This document shows positions 1 through 7,016 of a DNA stretch of 64,000 nt, in pieces. How positions within the stretch are numbered: the stretch's first letter is position 1; every line of letters starts with the position of its first letter. The stretch is taken from NCBI RefSeq assembly GCF_007672725.1, contig NZ_VDTC01000006.1, positions 62,001 through 126,000 on the forward strand, in the 5' to 3' direction. Source of the stretch: Corynebacterium aurimucosum ATCC 700975 (GTDB lineage: Bacteria > Actinomycetota > Actinomycetes > Mycobacteriales > Mycobacteriaceae). Below the pieces are notes generated by a model. It was not told where the DNA came from. It ran no database searches and saw nothing but the letters and a program-made list of their open reading frames with translations. The position numbers were made by a program, and so were the translations under genes.

Positions 1-18
1 GGTCCTGTAGCCCTCAAT

Positions 19-39
19 TAATGAAAAACGTTATCATTA
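19..39 (+). promoter_or_regulatory. Zur-box-like palindrome
   Basis: A 21-bp imperfect palindrome with arms TAATGA and TCATTA around AAAACGTTA lies a few bases before the ATG at 44. The shape (AATGA..AA.CGTT.TCATT) resembles zinc-uptake regulator operators known upstream of zinc-responsive genes in corynebacteria. A COG0523 GTPase immediately downstream fits zinc regulation. The assignment to Zur is inferred from similarity and context. Confidence 0.6.
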
Positions 40-43
40 CCGG

Positions 44-1111
44 ATGGCTACACCCGTTACCGTGCTGTCCGGATTCTTAGGCAGCGGAAAGACCACCCTT
101 CTCAACCACCTGCTTGCTAACCGTGAGGGGCGCAAGCTGGCGGTTGTTGTCAATGACTTCTCCGAAGTCAACATCGATGCCGCCCTCGTCGCCGGCGAGG
201 GCCATCTTGAACGCGGCGAAGACCGCTTCGTTGAACTCTCCAACGGCTGCATTTGTTGCACGTTGCGTGAGGACTTGATTGAGTCCGTCGGCAAGCTGGC
301 TCGTTCCGGCCGCTTCGACCAGATTGTCATCGAGTCCACCGGCATTTCTGAGCCCATGCCCGTTGCCGCCACTTTCGAGTGGGAGTTCGGGGACGGCACC
401 ACGCTTGCCGACGTCGCCCCTATCGACACCATGGTCTCCCTCGTGGACGCCTCTACATTCCTGACTAATCTTCGCCGCGGCCGCAGCTTGGTCTCCGAGA
501 ACATTGAGGCCACGCCTGAGGATGACCGGACCATTGCCGATTTGCTCGTGGACCAAGTCGAGTTCGCCGATCTCATCCTCATCACCAAGACCGACCTGGT
601 GGAGGCCGCCGAAACTGAGCGCGTCATCGCCACCGTGCGTGCCATGAACCCCCGCGCCCGCGTCGTGCCTGTCACTAACGGTGTTATTGATCCCACGCTG
701 GTTCTTGACGCCCACCTCTATGACACCGCCACCGCCGCGACCTGCCACGGCTAAGCGGAGGAGCTGGCCAACCCACACACGCCGGAAACCGAGGAATATG
801 GCATCTCCTCCGTGGTCTTCCGCGCTGACCGTCCCTTCAACCGCGAGCGTCTGCTGAAGGCCCTTCGTGCCAGCACCGGACTGGTGCGTTCGAAGGGCTA
901 TTGCTGGGTTGATACCGATCTGCGCGTGGCCCACGCCTGGCAGCAGGCCGGCCCAAACCTGCAGATCATGCCGGCCTCCCTGTGGGCGGCCAACGGCGTC
1001 ACTCCCGGCACCGAGCTCGTGCTCATTGGCATCGACTTCGACCACGAGTCCACTCTGCAGGCTTTCCGTGACGCCGTGTTTTCCGACGCCGAAGTGGCCA
1101 CCCTCGTCTAG
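44..1111 (+). pseudogene. COG0523 (CobW/ZNG1-like) metal-chaperone GTPase, interrupted by an in-frame stop
   Basis: The reading frame from ATG 44 encodes a G3E GTPase: a Walker A motif (GSGKTT, about residues 13-18) and the metal-binding CxCC motif (NGCICC, about residues 69-74). A TAA at 752-754 ends it after 236 residues. The same frame continues without a break to TAG at 1109-1111 and encodes the expected C-terminal CobW_C domain (VVFRADRPFNRERL... to ...VATLV). The family is usually about 350-400 residues, matching the full 44-1111 span. A single nonsense change (or an assembly error) therefore separates the GTPase from its C-terminal domain. The Zur-box-like site just upstream suggests induction in zinc starvation. 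A truncated GTPase may still be made, but the intact protein cannot be without read-through. Confidence 0.85.
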
Positions 1112-1186
1112 TCCCTCCTTAAGGTGAACACGGGGTGAATTGCTATGCCCATTTCTTGGGTAGAAAACATGCATTGACATCGGGAT

Positions 1187-1215
1187 TTGTCAGATTTCTA
1201 GCGTGTGGGTATAGT
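1187..1215 (+). promoter_or_regulatory. Predicted promoter of tRNA-Arg
   Basis: TTGTCA (1187-1192) and TATAGT (1210-1215) are separated by exactly 17 bp, and the tRNA gene starts 62 bp after the -10 box. It is host DNA left of the attachment repeat, so tRNA expression should survive prophage integration. Confidence 0.55.
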
Positions 1216-1277
1216 TATTCCTCGTTGCACAGCAGAGCGCACACGCTCCGGCGTCAAGCACTGCAAACCAACGGACT

Positions 1278-1353
1278 GCGCCCGTAGCTCAACGGATAGA
1301 GCATCTGACTACGGATCAGAAGGTTGGGGGTTCGAATCCCTCCGGGCGCACCA
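1278..1353 (+). tRNA. tRNA-Arg (anticodon ACG), prophage attachment gene
   Basis: The acceptor stem pairs GCGCCCG (1278-1284) with CGGGCGC (1343-1349), followed by A and an encoded CCA. The anticodon loop CTACGGA gives anticodon ACG. The T arm has the usual GTTCGAATC. The 3' half from the anticodon loop onward (1309-1353) is duplicated at 39386-39430, so the prophage integrated into this gene and restored it. Confidence 0.95.
1309..1353 (+). repeat. attL core (45-bp direct repeat, left copy)
   Basis: These 45 bases are identical to 39386-39430. The repeat starts at the CT of the tRNA anticodon loop and ends with CCA; sequence diverges on both sides. Anticodon-loop crossover is typical of tyrosine integrases, and one is encoded at 3356-4582. 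Confidence 0.92.
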
Positions 1354-1356
1354 CCT

Positions 1357-1405
1357 AAACCCCCAGGTTAAACGGCATAAACACCGGATAGCCTGGGGGT
1401 TTATT
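1357..1405 (+). terminator. Rho-independent terminator after tRNA-Arg (phage-supplied)
   Basis: A perfect 11-bp inverted repeat (1357-1367 with 1392-1402) ends in a T-rich run. It lies just inside the prophage and ends tRNA-Arg transcription. The host's likely original terminator is now beyond attR, near 39437. Confidence 0.8.
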
Positions 1406-1470
1406 TGCGTTTATGGGTCTTCCCCAAGTGTTGCGGGTTGTTGCTGGTCATTGAGTCGTGTTCATTCTGT

Positions 1471-1500
1471 GTGTGAACGAAATGTGATCACCGTGTGAAC
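1471..1500 (+). promoter_or_regulatory. Putative left arm-type integrase sites
   Basis: Two direct copies of GTGTGAAC occur at 1471-1478 and 1493-1500. The same octamer occurs twice near attR (39326-39333 and 39337-39344), with a third near-copy TTGTGAAC at 39350-39357. Repeats shared by both prophage ends just inside the att cores are what arm-type binding sites of tyrosine integrases look like. Function is inferred. Confidence 0.55.
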
Positions 1501-1780
1501 GGATTACTGTCACCGCAACCGCGGGACGTCACGGTACCCCGTAACGTTAGTCACAGGTGTTGGCCACAGGCCCGACCTTTCCTCGAGATGGGTAGAGCGG
1601 TTTGCGCATGACCATGAGGCTTGTGGCCAACGCCAGGACTCAACATCATCCGCACACGCATAAGCCCCGCCAAGACGTTCACAGCGAATTGGCGGGGTTC
1701 ATGTGTGGACGCGCCGGGTGCCCTACGTGTTCACGTGCCTACTTTCCCCGATACGATGGAGGAAAGGAAGGGAGGGCGCC
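1501..1780. other. Non-coding left prophage end with two inverted repeats
   Basis: No convincing gene is seen between 1405 and 1780. The stretch holds a 10-bp inverted repeat (1559-1568 with 1622-1631) and a hairpin with a perfect 9-bp stem (1665-1673 with 1689-1697), extended by CACAC/GTGTG at 1653-1657 and 1704-1708. These may be terminator or integrase/excisionase-related structures. A ribosome binding site (GGAGGAAAGGAAGGGAGG) occupies 1758-1775. Confidence 0.4.
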
Positions 1781-2284
1781 ATGTTGCTTTATGAGGATGC
1801 GCGTCGTCGTGCAGCTACCGTCCTCGCGCATTTCCCAATCGCGCGGCGTGACATCAATGGTTTGGTTCAGATTGCTGCGCACTATGGCGCAGCGGTCGAC
1901 TTCCGCCCCCTTGATTCGTCTGTGTCCGGTCTTGTCCTCAAGGAGGATAACGGGCAGCCAATCATCTACATCAACTCTCTGGAGCCTTTGGTGCGGCAGC
2001 GCTTCACCTTGGCGCACGAGATTGGACACCTGGTCGAGCGCCGCGAAGTTGCCAACGATACCGAGTACTCATTCATTGACTATCGCTCGACTGATCCCGA
2101 GTCGTATGACCTTCATGAGTTCTACGCCGACGAGTTCGCTGGTTCGTTGCTCATGCCCGCCCACGAGTTCCTGCCTATGCTCGAGGAGAAGGGCGAGTTC
2201 GCCACGGCCGTCCACTTCGGCGTGTCCGCGCCTGCAGTGCGCAAGCGCGCCGAGCGCTTAGAGAAGACCCCGGAGGTTTATTAG
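1781..2284 (+). CDS. ImmA/IrrE-family metallopeptidase
   Basis: This 167-residue protein carries the zinc-peptidase motif HEIGH (about residues 76-80) in the context RFTLAHEIGHLVE, followed by a conserved Asp-containing region (YADEFAGSLLMP) that supplies the third ligand in this family. ImmA-type peptidases in mobile elements cleave or inactivate a cognate repressor and so control induction. The ATG at 1781 was chosen because a strong purine-rich SD ends 6 bases before it; the frame stays open to 1703. The next gene overlaps by one base (TAGTG), so they are probably co-translated. No HTH repressor is adjacent, and the prophage encodes a second ImmA at 6576-6995, so its target is unclear. Confidence 0.85.
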   Translation: MLLYEDARRRAATVLAHFPIARRDINGLVQIAAHYGAAVDFRPLDSSVSGLVLKEDNGQPIIYINSLEPLVRQRFTLAHEIGHLVERREVANDTEYSFIDYRSTDPESYDLHEFYADEFAGSLLMPAHEFLPMLEEKGEFATAVHFGVSAPAVRKRAERLEKTPEVY

Positions 2285-2670
2285 TGAGCGACGTCGATGG
2301 GAAGGGGCAGGACTTTGATCGGGTTCCCGTTACTGCTGCCAAGGGAGATAAGCCCATCGACCGCGATGCAGCGAACAAGGCTGTCTGGCAGCCTCATCCC
2401 AATCCTCGGCCGGAACAGGAGACGAGTGACTTTAAGTCGCCGGCCTTTTATACCGGTCTTACTCGTTGGCACCCATTCATCGGATACTTCCAGTTCATTA
2501 GTGACTGCTCGTTCCCCGATAAAGACCCCGATGTCCGTTTCAACAACTGTGTAGAGCGCCACCCCAAGCTTTACAAGTTCAGTTATGTCGCGGACATCGT
2601 CGTCATGATTGTCACCATCCTGGCAATGCTGGCGGCTGCGGGACTACTGGTTTACAAGGCCTTCTTTTAG
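2284..2670 (+). CDS. Hypothetical C-tail-anchored membrane protein
   Basis: A 128-residue protein starts with GTG overlapping the stop of the ImmA-like gene. The first ~100 residues are hydrophilic. One strong transmembrane helix (about residues 103-125, VVMIVTILAMLAAAGLLVY) lies at the extreme C terminus, so it is probably tail-anchored with its bulk in the cytoplasm. I do not recognise the soluble part. Pairing with a peptidase in the lysogeny arm suggests an accessory role such as membrane-linked sensing or superinfection exclusion; this is conjecture. Confidence 0.65.
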   Translation: MSDVDGKGQDFDRVPVTAAKGDKPIDRDAANKAVWQPHPNPRPEQETSDFKSPAFYTGLTRWHPFIGYFQFISDCSFPDKDPDVRFNNCVERHPKLYKFSYVADIVVMIVTILAMLAAAGLLVYKAFF

Positions 2671-2672
2671 GC

Positions 2673-2900
2673 CTACTTGTGATTCTTAACCGGAGAGCCA
2701 GGCCGGGCTGTGTGCCAGGCCTTGACTTCCTCGGCGTCCCACAGGGGTGTCCGCTTATCGAAGTGACCGACAGGTGCAGGTGTGCGCCCCTGGGCCGTGT
2801 AAGTCGTCCAGGTTGACGGCTTAATGCCACAATGTTCGGCGCACTCTTTGACCCTCCATAGCTCACGGCCCGTCTCGCGGTCGGTAATGATGGGGATCAT
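2673..2900 (-). CDS. Small HTH/excisionase-like DNA-binding protein
   Basis: A 75-residue protein is read from the ATG at 2898-2900, preceded by GAGG. Its core (WRVKECAEHCGIKPSTWTTY ... GHFDKRTPLWDAEEVKAW) has the layout of AlpA/MerR-like winged helix-turn-helix excisionases: an HTH, a wing containing R/P and a closing helix ending in VKAW. It is the last gene of a leftward three-gene operon and overlaps the upstream small gene by ATGA. Its location near attL and the integrase fits a directionality factor, although 10276-10482 is a second candidate. Confidence 0.6.
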   Translation of the reverse strand: MIPIITDRETGRELWRVKECAEHCGIKPSTWTTYTAQGRTPAPVGHFDKRTPLWDAEEVKAWHTARPGSPVKNHK

Positions 2901-3043
2901 GCGTGTTCCTCGGAGTAGACGTGGCGCGTGACAGCGGACAGTGCGAGACCGCCGCCCAGTGCCAGAAGCCACCCAAAGCCAGTAAGTGCGTAGAGCACGA
3001 TGGCGCCGAGTATGTAGACGGCGGCAGATTCAATGGGGCTCAT
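2897..3043 (-). CDS. Small membrane protein, 48 residues
   Basis: The frame opens with ATG at 3041-3043 behind a strong SD (AAAGGAAAGG) and encodes a mostly hydrophobic 48-residue peptide (MSPIESAAVYILGAIVLYAL..., then GWLLALGGGLALSAV) with a short charged tail. One long or two short membrane helices are expected. Its TGA overlaps the start of the HTH gene by ATGA, indicating translational coupling. The function is not recognised. Confidence 0.6.
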   Translation of the reverse strand: MSPIESAAVYILGAIVLYALTGFGWLLALGGGLALSAVTRHVYSEEHA

Positions 3044-3083
3044 TGCCTTTCCTTTCGTTGTCGTGGAGAATGTTGGGGGTAAG

Positions 3084-3122
3084 CCCCGGGTTCGGAATGA
3101 TTAGCGCATTTCGAACCCGGGG
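3084..3122 (-). terminator. Strong hairpin between two small leftward genes
   Basis: A perfect 11-bp stem (3084-3094 with 3112-3122) continues inward through several more pairs. It begins just after the stop of the 3125-3238 gene. There is no clear U tract on the minus strand, so it may be an attenuator or mRNA-stabilising structure rather than a full terminator. Confidence 0.5.
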
Positions 3123-3124
3123 TC

Positions 3125-3238
3125 TTACTTCTTGCGCTTCTTGGAGTCCTTGATGGTGGTGTACCACTTCCGGGCTTCGGCGCTAATCGCGACTACCGAC
3201 GCTGTAACAGCGGCGATAATCTGGACGATTTCGCTCAA
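3125..3238 (-). CDS. Very small membrane peptide, 37 residues
   Basis: A TTG start (3236-3238) lies 8 bases after AGGAGG and opens a 37-residue peptide: a hydrophobic N-terminal helix (IVQIIAAVTASVVAISA) followed by a strongly basic tail (KDSKKRKK). An in-frame GTG exists at 3245-3247 but touches the SD, so TTG is preferred. The pattern resembles small phage membrane peptides and type I toxin-like peptides, but no antitoxin RNA was identified. It is driven by the near-consensus promoter at 3271-3300. Confidence 0.6.
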   Translation of the reverse strand: MSEIVQIIAAVTASVVAISAEARKWYTTIKDSKKRKK

Positions 3239-3270
3239 CGCAATCACCTCCTCTCTTAAGTTGTATCATC

Positions 3271-3300
3271 ATTATAGCGCGCTAAGCCGCTATGTGCCAA
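3271..3300 (-). promoter_or_regulatory. Near-consensus leftward promoter with palindromic operator
   Basis: Read on the minus strand: TTGGCA (3300-3295), 18-bp spacer, perfect TATAAT (3276-3271). A perfect 10-bp palindrome TAGCGCGCTA (3275-3284) overlaps the -10/spacer, the usual place for a repressor site. It should drive the small-protein operon 3238-2673. Confidence 0.65.
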
Positions 3301-3355
3301 CTGGGCATAGGGGAATTTTTAGGTAGTTTGCCCTATAACCCTATTGCGCGCCGGG

Positions 3356-4582
3356 CTACACGATGCGGAACATCGAGCGTCGACGCTCGGCTTCGGAGGC
3401 ATCTGCCATTCGCTGGCTAATCGCTCTGGATTCTCGCTCTGTGGCCATCTTTGACTCGATAGCGTCAGGAATCGCGTCGAGGCCCTCCTCCCACAGGTGC
3501 GCGTAGGTATCCAGCGTCATGGCGGCCGAGGCGTGGCCAAGCATGAGTTGCACCGTCTTCACGTCCGCACCCGCCGCGATAGCCAACGAGGCCGCGGTGT
3601 GCCGCAGCTCGTAGGTGTCTAGGCCCTTGATGCCGGTGTACTGGAGCATGTTGAACCAGACAGTCCTCCAGCGCGCGGTAGTCCACACGTGGCCACGCTC
3701 GTCGGGAACGAGCCATGACTCAGGTGACTTACCTTCGGCGTTAGCCATGAGCTCTCGCAGCAACGTTCCTCCAATGGGCACGTCACGATGCTTGCGCGTC
3801 TTGGTCGCATCCACGCGCCCTAAATCGTCGACGTCACGGCGAATCATCAGCCGCGCGCGGTTGTAGTCCAGGTCCTTGACCTTCAACGCCTTCGCCTCGC
3901 CCGGCCGCAGGCCCGTCATGACGAGCACACGCAGCAGCAGGCGCGCGGCATCCGTCGGCGCCGCATCCACGAGCGCGTCCACCTCGTGAACCTTGAGATA
4001 CCGGCGCTCCGAAGGCCCGGGCTTCTTGGCCACGGCCTTCTCCAAAGGGTTCGACGCTACTGCGCCGCGCTCCTTGGCCAAGTCCATGAGTCCACGCATG
4101 ACCACGCCGACTTTGTACTTCTGCGCATCCCCGAGCGGTTGCGGCTCCTGGCCCTCCTTGACGGTCTTCGTATTCACCAACGTGGCAATCCATGACGTCA
4201 CCATCGAGCGCTGCACCGTAGCGCACGCCTGCTCGCCCCACGTCGGCCGTACGTGGGTTTCCCACACCGACAGATAGTCACGCCGTGTCTTCTCGGAGAT
4301 ACCGGCCTTTGAGGCGTACCAAGGCTTCCATAGGTCCTCGAAGGTGATCGCTTTCTTCTCCTTAGTGATCCACGTCCCTTCGTCCTGGCCCACCTCCACG
4401 CGCGAGCGGTGCAACTCGGCAGCGTCCTGAGACACGAACGTCTCCGAGACCCACTCACCGCCTTCTTGCCAGCGCACCTGCCAGCGCCGGCCAACGCCCC
4501 ACCGGGCACTCGGAATCTTCTTCGGCGCGCCGGGGCTTTTATCGGGGTTCTTCTTTGTCCAGAGGTCTACAACGTAGGCCAT
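3356..4582 (-). CDS. int: Tyrosine integrase (site-specific recombinase)
   Basis: The 408-residue recombinase has an N-terminal arm-binding/SAM-like region and a C-terminal catalytic domain with the family's tetrad: Arg226 (TGLRPGEA), Arg327 in YELRHT (the usual HxxR with Tyr for His), His350 (LGHASAAMT) and the nucleophile Tyr360 (DTYAHL). The ATG at 4580-4582 is preferred over a GTG 9 bp upstream because the purine-rich AAGAAAGAAG is then properly spaced. It catalyses recombination between attP and the tRNA-Arg attB. It is leftward, 2 kb from attL, with arm-site repeats beside both att cores. Confidence 0.95.
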   Translation of the reverse strand: MAYVVDLWTKKNPDKSPGAPKKIPSARWGVGRRWQVRWQEGGEWVSETFVSQDAAELHRSRVEVGQDEGTWITKEKKAITFEDLWKPWYASKAGISEKTRRDYLSVWETHVRPTWGEQACATVQRSMVTSWIATLVNTKTVKEGQEPQPLGDAQKYKVGVVMRGLMDLAKERGAVASNPLEKAVAKKPGPSERRYLKVHEVDALVDAAPTDAARLLLRVLVMTGLRPGEAKALKVKDLDYNRARLMIRRDVDDLGRVDATKTRKHRDVPIGGTLLRELMANAEGKSPESWLVPDERGHVWTTARWRTVWFNMLQYTGIKGLDTYELRHTAASLAIAAGADVKTVQLMLGHASAAMTLDTYAHLWEEGLDAIPDAIESKMATERESRAISQRMADASEAERRRSMFRIV

Positions 4583-4647
4583 GGGATACACTTCTTTCTT
4601 GTCAGAGTGAACTCATGCGAAAAACGTAAGAGTTGCTTTGATGGAGC

Positions 4648-4691
4648 CTCCCTTCACCTGGTCCGCGACCAAACTTTCCAGGTGAGGGGAG
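4648..4691 (-). terminator. Long hairpin upstream of the integrase
   Basis: A 14-bp stem with one G-U pair (4648-4661 with 4678-4691) lies in the 200-bp gap between the integrase start and the leftward gene ending at 4784. It probably insulates the integrase from the accessory operon. No U tract is present. Confidence 0.45.
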
Positions 4692-4783
4692 CGTGCTTAT
4701 AGCGGAGCCACGCAGTGCAAGCTTGCGGGCATAACGGGAATAGGCAATCTACGGTGTAATTGCATATTCGGGGGTATCTGTGT

Positions 4784-5014
4784 TTACCGCGGCCCTTTTG
4801 TAGTCGTGAGGTTTAGGGCGCCAGTAGTGGCGGCAACGACCGATGGGATGAGGACTAGGGCGTTCAGTTCCGTAGTGAGGGTTAGTCTGAACGCGACAAT
4901 TCCAGAGACGATGCCGAGGGCTAGGAGGATGACGCTGTAGATGTCGATGACCTTTTTTGGGCGCGGTGAATCGGGCTTGGGCCTATTGGCCGGAGTCCGG
5001 TTCTTGAGCGTCAC
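4784..5014 (-). CDS. Small two-helix membrane protein (accessory pair, distal gene)
   Basis: A 76-residue protein has a basic Pro/Lys-rich N terminus (about residues 1-22) followed by two hydrophobic helices (about 24-43 and 50-67). Its start lies inside the 3' end of the upstream gene (32-bp overlap), so the two are translated as a unit. It is not recognised. A small membrane partner behind a larger soluble protein in the lysogeny arm is a common layout for superinfection-exclusion or defence cargo; this is inference. Confidence 0.65.
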   Translation of the reverse strand: MTLKNRTPANRPKPDSPRPKKVIDIYSVILLALGIVSGIVAFRLTLTTELNALVLIPSVVAATTGALNLTTTKGPR

Positions 5015-5939
5015 GGGTCTTCTCCTTCTTTTGGATTCTCAGAATAGTCCACTTTTTGTTGGTGCGACCATTCTTTGTGACTTTGTCCTCACGGATTTTG
5101 AGGTCGTATGAATCAGTTCCATTGAGGTTAAGGCCTTTACTAACTTCCGTTAGAAAGTCCTCGTCTTCGACTGTGGCTACGCGTGTTTCGAAGGCAGTTT
5201 TGATTTTCCACCGGTCCGGGTCGTCGAAGTCGATAGCTGAGAGCTGGCCAGTGGTTTCGAAAATATCGAAGTCTTCTTGTTCATCTTCGTTTGGCTCTAC
5301 TGCTTGGTAGTCTGCCTTGGTAAAGCTTGCGAGTGGTTCATCGTTGAGATTTGAATTATCTCGAGCCTCTAATGAGGTGACACGTCCATCTTCAAGAGGG
5401 CGCATGATTTTGCGGAGCTGCTTTTTCCTTCGTCGTTCACGCTTATTGAGTTCGGCCCAAACAGCAGCAGATACCTCGGAAGCAGTTCCGTCTGTCCAGT
5501 AAATCTTTACGTTGCCATCGTCGAGCTTATCGAAATCTTTCACTTGGTCCTTGAAGATTCGAATTGCGGACCATACGATTTGCCCGATTGTTGGTGCTCC
5601 TAATGCCGTTGCCACTCCTGCAGGGTCTTCGGCCGCGGCTTCTGCGAGCGGGCTATCGACAATTACTTGGATGAGCTCGATTATGAAGGAGCCTTCTTTG
5701 GCGGGTCGGACGAAAAGATCCCTGTTGTTGGGGCCTGCATTGTGGAAAGCACCTGCTTTATCGAAGTCCTGGACCAGTTCTGATATTCCTTCTAGGACAT
5801 CGGAAACGTGTTCTGCTCGTAGCTCGTGAAGGGTTTGTCCAGCTGGGTTGCTGCCATTAAATCGGAGCGTTAGGACTTGCTGTTCTTTGATATTTGCGCC
5901 TGGTTGGATGAGGGCGTCGTTGTATTCTTCGGAGTTCAT
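4983..5939 (-). CDS. Unrecognised acidic accessory protein (possible exclusion/defence cargo)
   Basis: From the ATG at 5937-5939 it is 318 residues; the frame is open to a TTG at 6002. The N-terminal region (VLTLRFNGSNPAGQTLHELRAEHVSDVLEGISELV) suggests a small beta/alpha domain, and the middle has a hydrophobic stretch (APTIGQIVWSAIRIF). The second half contains KIYWTDGTASEV and a basic RERRRKKQLRK segment, then an acidic, strand-rich C-terminal region that may be beta-barrel-like. Base composition is more AT-rich than the phage structural genes, which suggests separate acquisition. It overlaps the membrane gene downstream. I do not recognise the family with certainty. Confidence 0.65.
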   Translation of the reverse strand: MNSEEYNDALIQPGANIKEQQVLTLRFNGSNPAGQTLHELRAEHVSDVLEGISELVQDFDKAGAFHNAGPNNRDLFVRPAKEGSFIIELIQVIVDSPLAEAAAEDPAGVATALGAPTIGQIVWSAIRIFKDQVKDFDKLDDGNVKIYWTDGTASEVSAAVWAELNKRERRRKKQLRKIMRPLEDGRVTSLEARDNSNLNDEPLASFTKADYQAVEPNEDEQEDFDIFETTGQLSAIDFDDPDRWKIKTAFETRVATVEDEDFLTEVSKGLNLNGTDSYDLKIREDKVTKNGRTNKKWTILRIQKKEKTRDAQEPDSGQ

Positions 5940-6071
5940 TTCTTCGTCTTTCTCTGGTTGGGGTGGAGCATTGCTAAATACGCTTTGAGCTGGTCGTTTC
6001 AAAAGATGTTTGAATTTACGTCCTGACTCAAACGTTTGAAGCGGTTGCGGGTCGTTGGTGGCGCTGGGGTT

Positions 6072-6199
6072 TGATTCGGACTTAGAGAATCATGCAGCTG
6101 TATGGGCTGTGGGTTGGGATTCGGCCGGTTTCGTAGAGTTGCATCCAGATTCGTAGCAGTCGTGGGGTAATTCCTAGCTCGGCGGCGATGGCGCGTGGT
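6072..6199 (-). pseudogene. Orphan 3' fragment of an ImmA-type gene (copy of 6566-6693)
   Basis: About 128 bp closely match 6566-6693, the 3' end of the ImmA gene 6576-6995, at a constant 494-bp offset. On the minus strand it encodes the same C-terminal tail (IAAELG..., then IWMQLYE.GRIPTHS) ending at a stop at 6082-6084. No catalytic HExxH part is present. It abuts a truncated RhuM gene, marking a recombination junction near 6200. Confidence 0.7.
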
Positions 6200-6470
6200 C
6201 AAGGGAACGTCCCTGTACGCCTTGACCTTGTTCCTTTCGGAATTTCCGAACAACCTCTTTGCGCTGTAGCTCGCCAGAGTTAATGATGGCTTTTATATGT
6301 TCGCTAATGCTTGAACGTGAGACTGCGAAAAGTTCCGACATTTCAGCTTGGGTCATCCAAACGGTTCCATCGACGACACGGAGGTGAATTTCCGTTTTCC
6401 CGTCTTCGGTGGAATACATGACAAACTCATTTGAGCCGTCATAAATGGGCTCTAAGTGCTTGTTATCCAT
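6174..6470 (-). pseudogene. Truncated RhuM-family gene (N-terminal remnant)
   Basis: The frame starts at ATG 6470 behind AAGGACG. Its first ~80 residues (YSTEDGKTEIHLRVVDGTVWMTQAEMSELF..., split here) match the N-terminal pattern of RhuM/virulence-associated proteins, which are normally about 300 residues or more. Homology stops near 6200, where the sequence switches out of frame into the duplicated ImmA tail, giving a 98-residue hybrid. The catalytic or C-terminal part is lost, probably by recombination with the duplicated ImmA end. Confidence 0.7.
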
Positions 6471-6575
6471 AGTCGTCCTTACTCGAATTGCTTATGCTGT
6501 TTGACCTGGCAGTTGTAAAGGTTATTTACCTTTAGGCGAGGGGTATTAGGTGGTTCCTTGGGGGGTGATTCGGAC

Positions 6576-6995
6576 TTAGAGAATCATGCAGCTGTATGGG
6601 CTGTGGGTTGGGATTCGGCCGGCTTCGTAGAGTTGCATCCAGATGGTCAGGAGCCGCGGCGTGACGCCTAGCTCGGCGGCGATGGCGCTTGGTGCTCCGC
6701 CGTTGTCTGCGGCGGCGTCTTCGACTAGGTCGATGTCGATGAGGTTTCTCGCGGCCCATTCATCTGCGAGGCGTTCTGCCCGCGCGGTGGAGCAATCATC
6801 ACCGTTGGCGGCGTGGCCAAGCTCGTGGCCGATGGCGCAGATGCGGGTGGCGGGGTCTAGTCCGCTGCGCACGATGATTGTGCCGGTGGCGTGGTGGTAG
6901 CAGGCGTTGTAGCGGACGTCGAGTCTGCCTGTTTCTACGAGCTCCACGCCGGCCTGGTCGAGCAGGTCGTGTAGACGCTCCTCGATGGGGGACAT
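6576..6995 (-). CDS. ImmA/IrrE-family metallopeptidase (second copy)
   Basis: A 139-residue protein with HELGH (in AIGHELGHAANGDD) and a downstream ADEWAA segment, as in ImmA peptidases. It starts at ATG 6995 behind AAAGGAG and lies directly downstream of the repressor 7017-7514 on the same strand, the classic repressor-ImmA arrangement in which the peptidase relieves repression. This makes it the better candidate for the prophage induction switch than the 1781-2284 homolog. Its 3' end is the template of the duplicated fragment at 6072-6199. Confidence 0.87.
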   Translation of the reverse strand: MSPIEERLHDLLDQAGVELVETGRLDVRYNACYHHATGTIIVRSGLDPATRICAIGHELGHAANGDDCSTARAERLADEWAARNLIDIDLVEDAAADNGGAPSAIAAELGVTPRLLTIWMQLYEAGRIPTHSPYSCMIL

Positions 6996-7016
6996 CGGGC
7001 GCTCCTTTCTGACTTT

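Noticed and set aside
1205..1498. 97-residue frame across tRNA-Arg
   Set aside because: It runs through the tRNA and terminator; no coding character.
5999..6253. 84-residue minus-strand frame at the duplicated ImmA fragment
   Set aside because: Pro/Asn/Arg-rich, no start signal; it is an out-of-frame reading of the ImmA copy.
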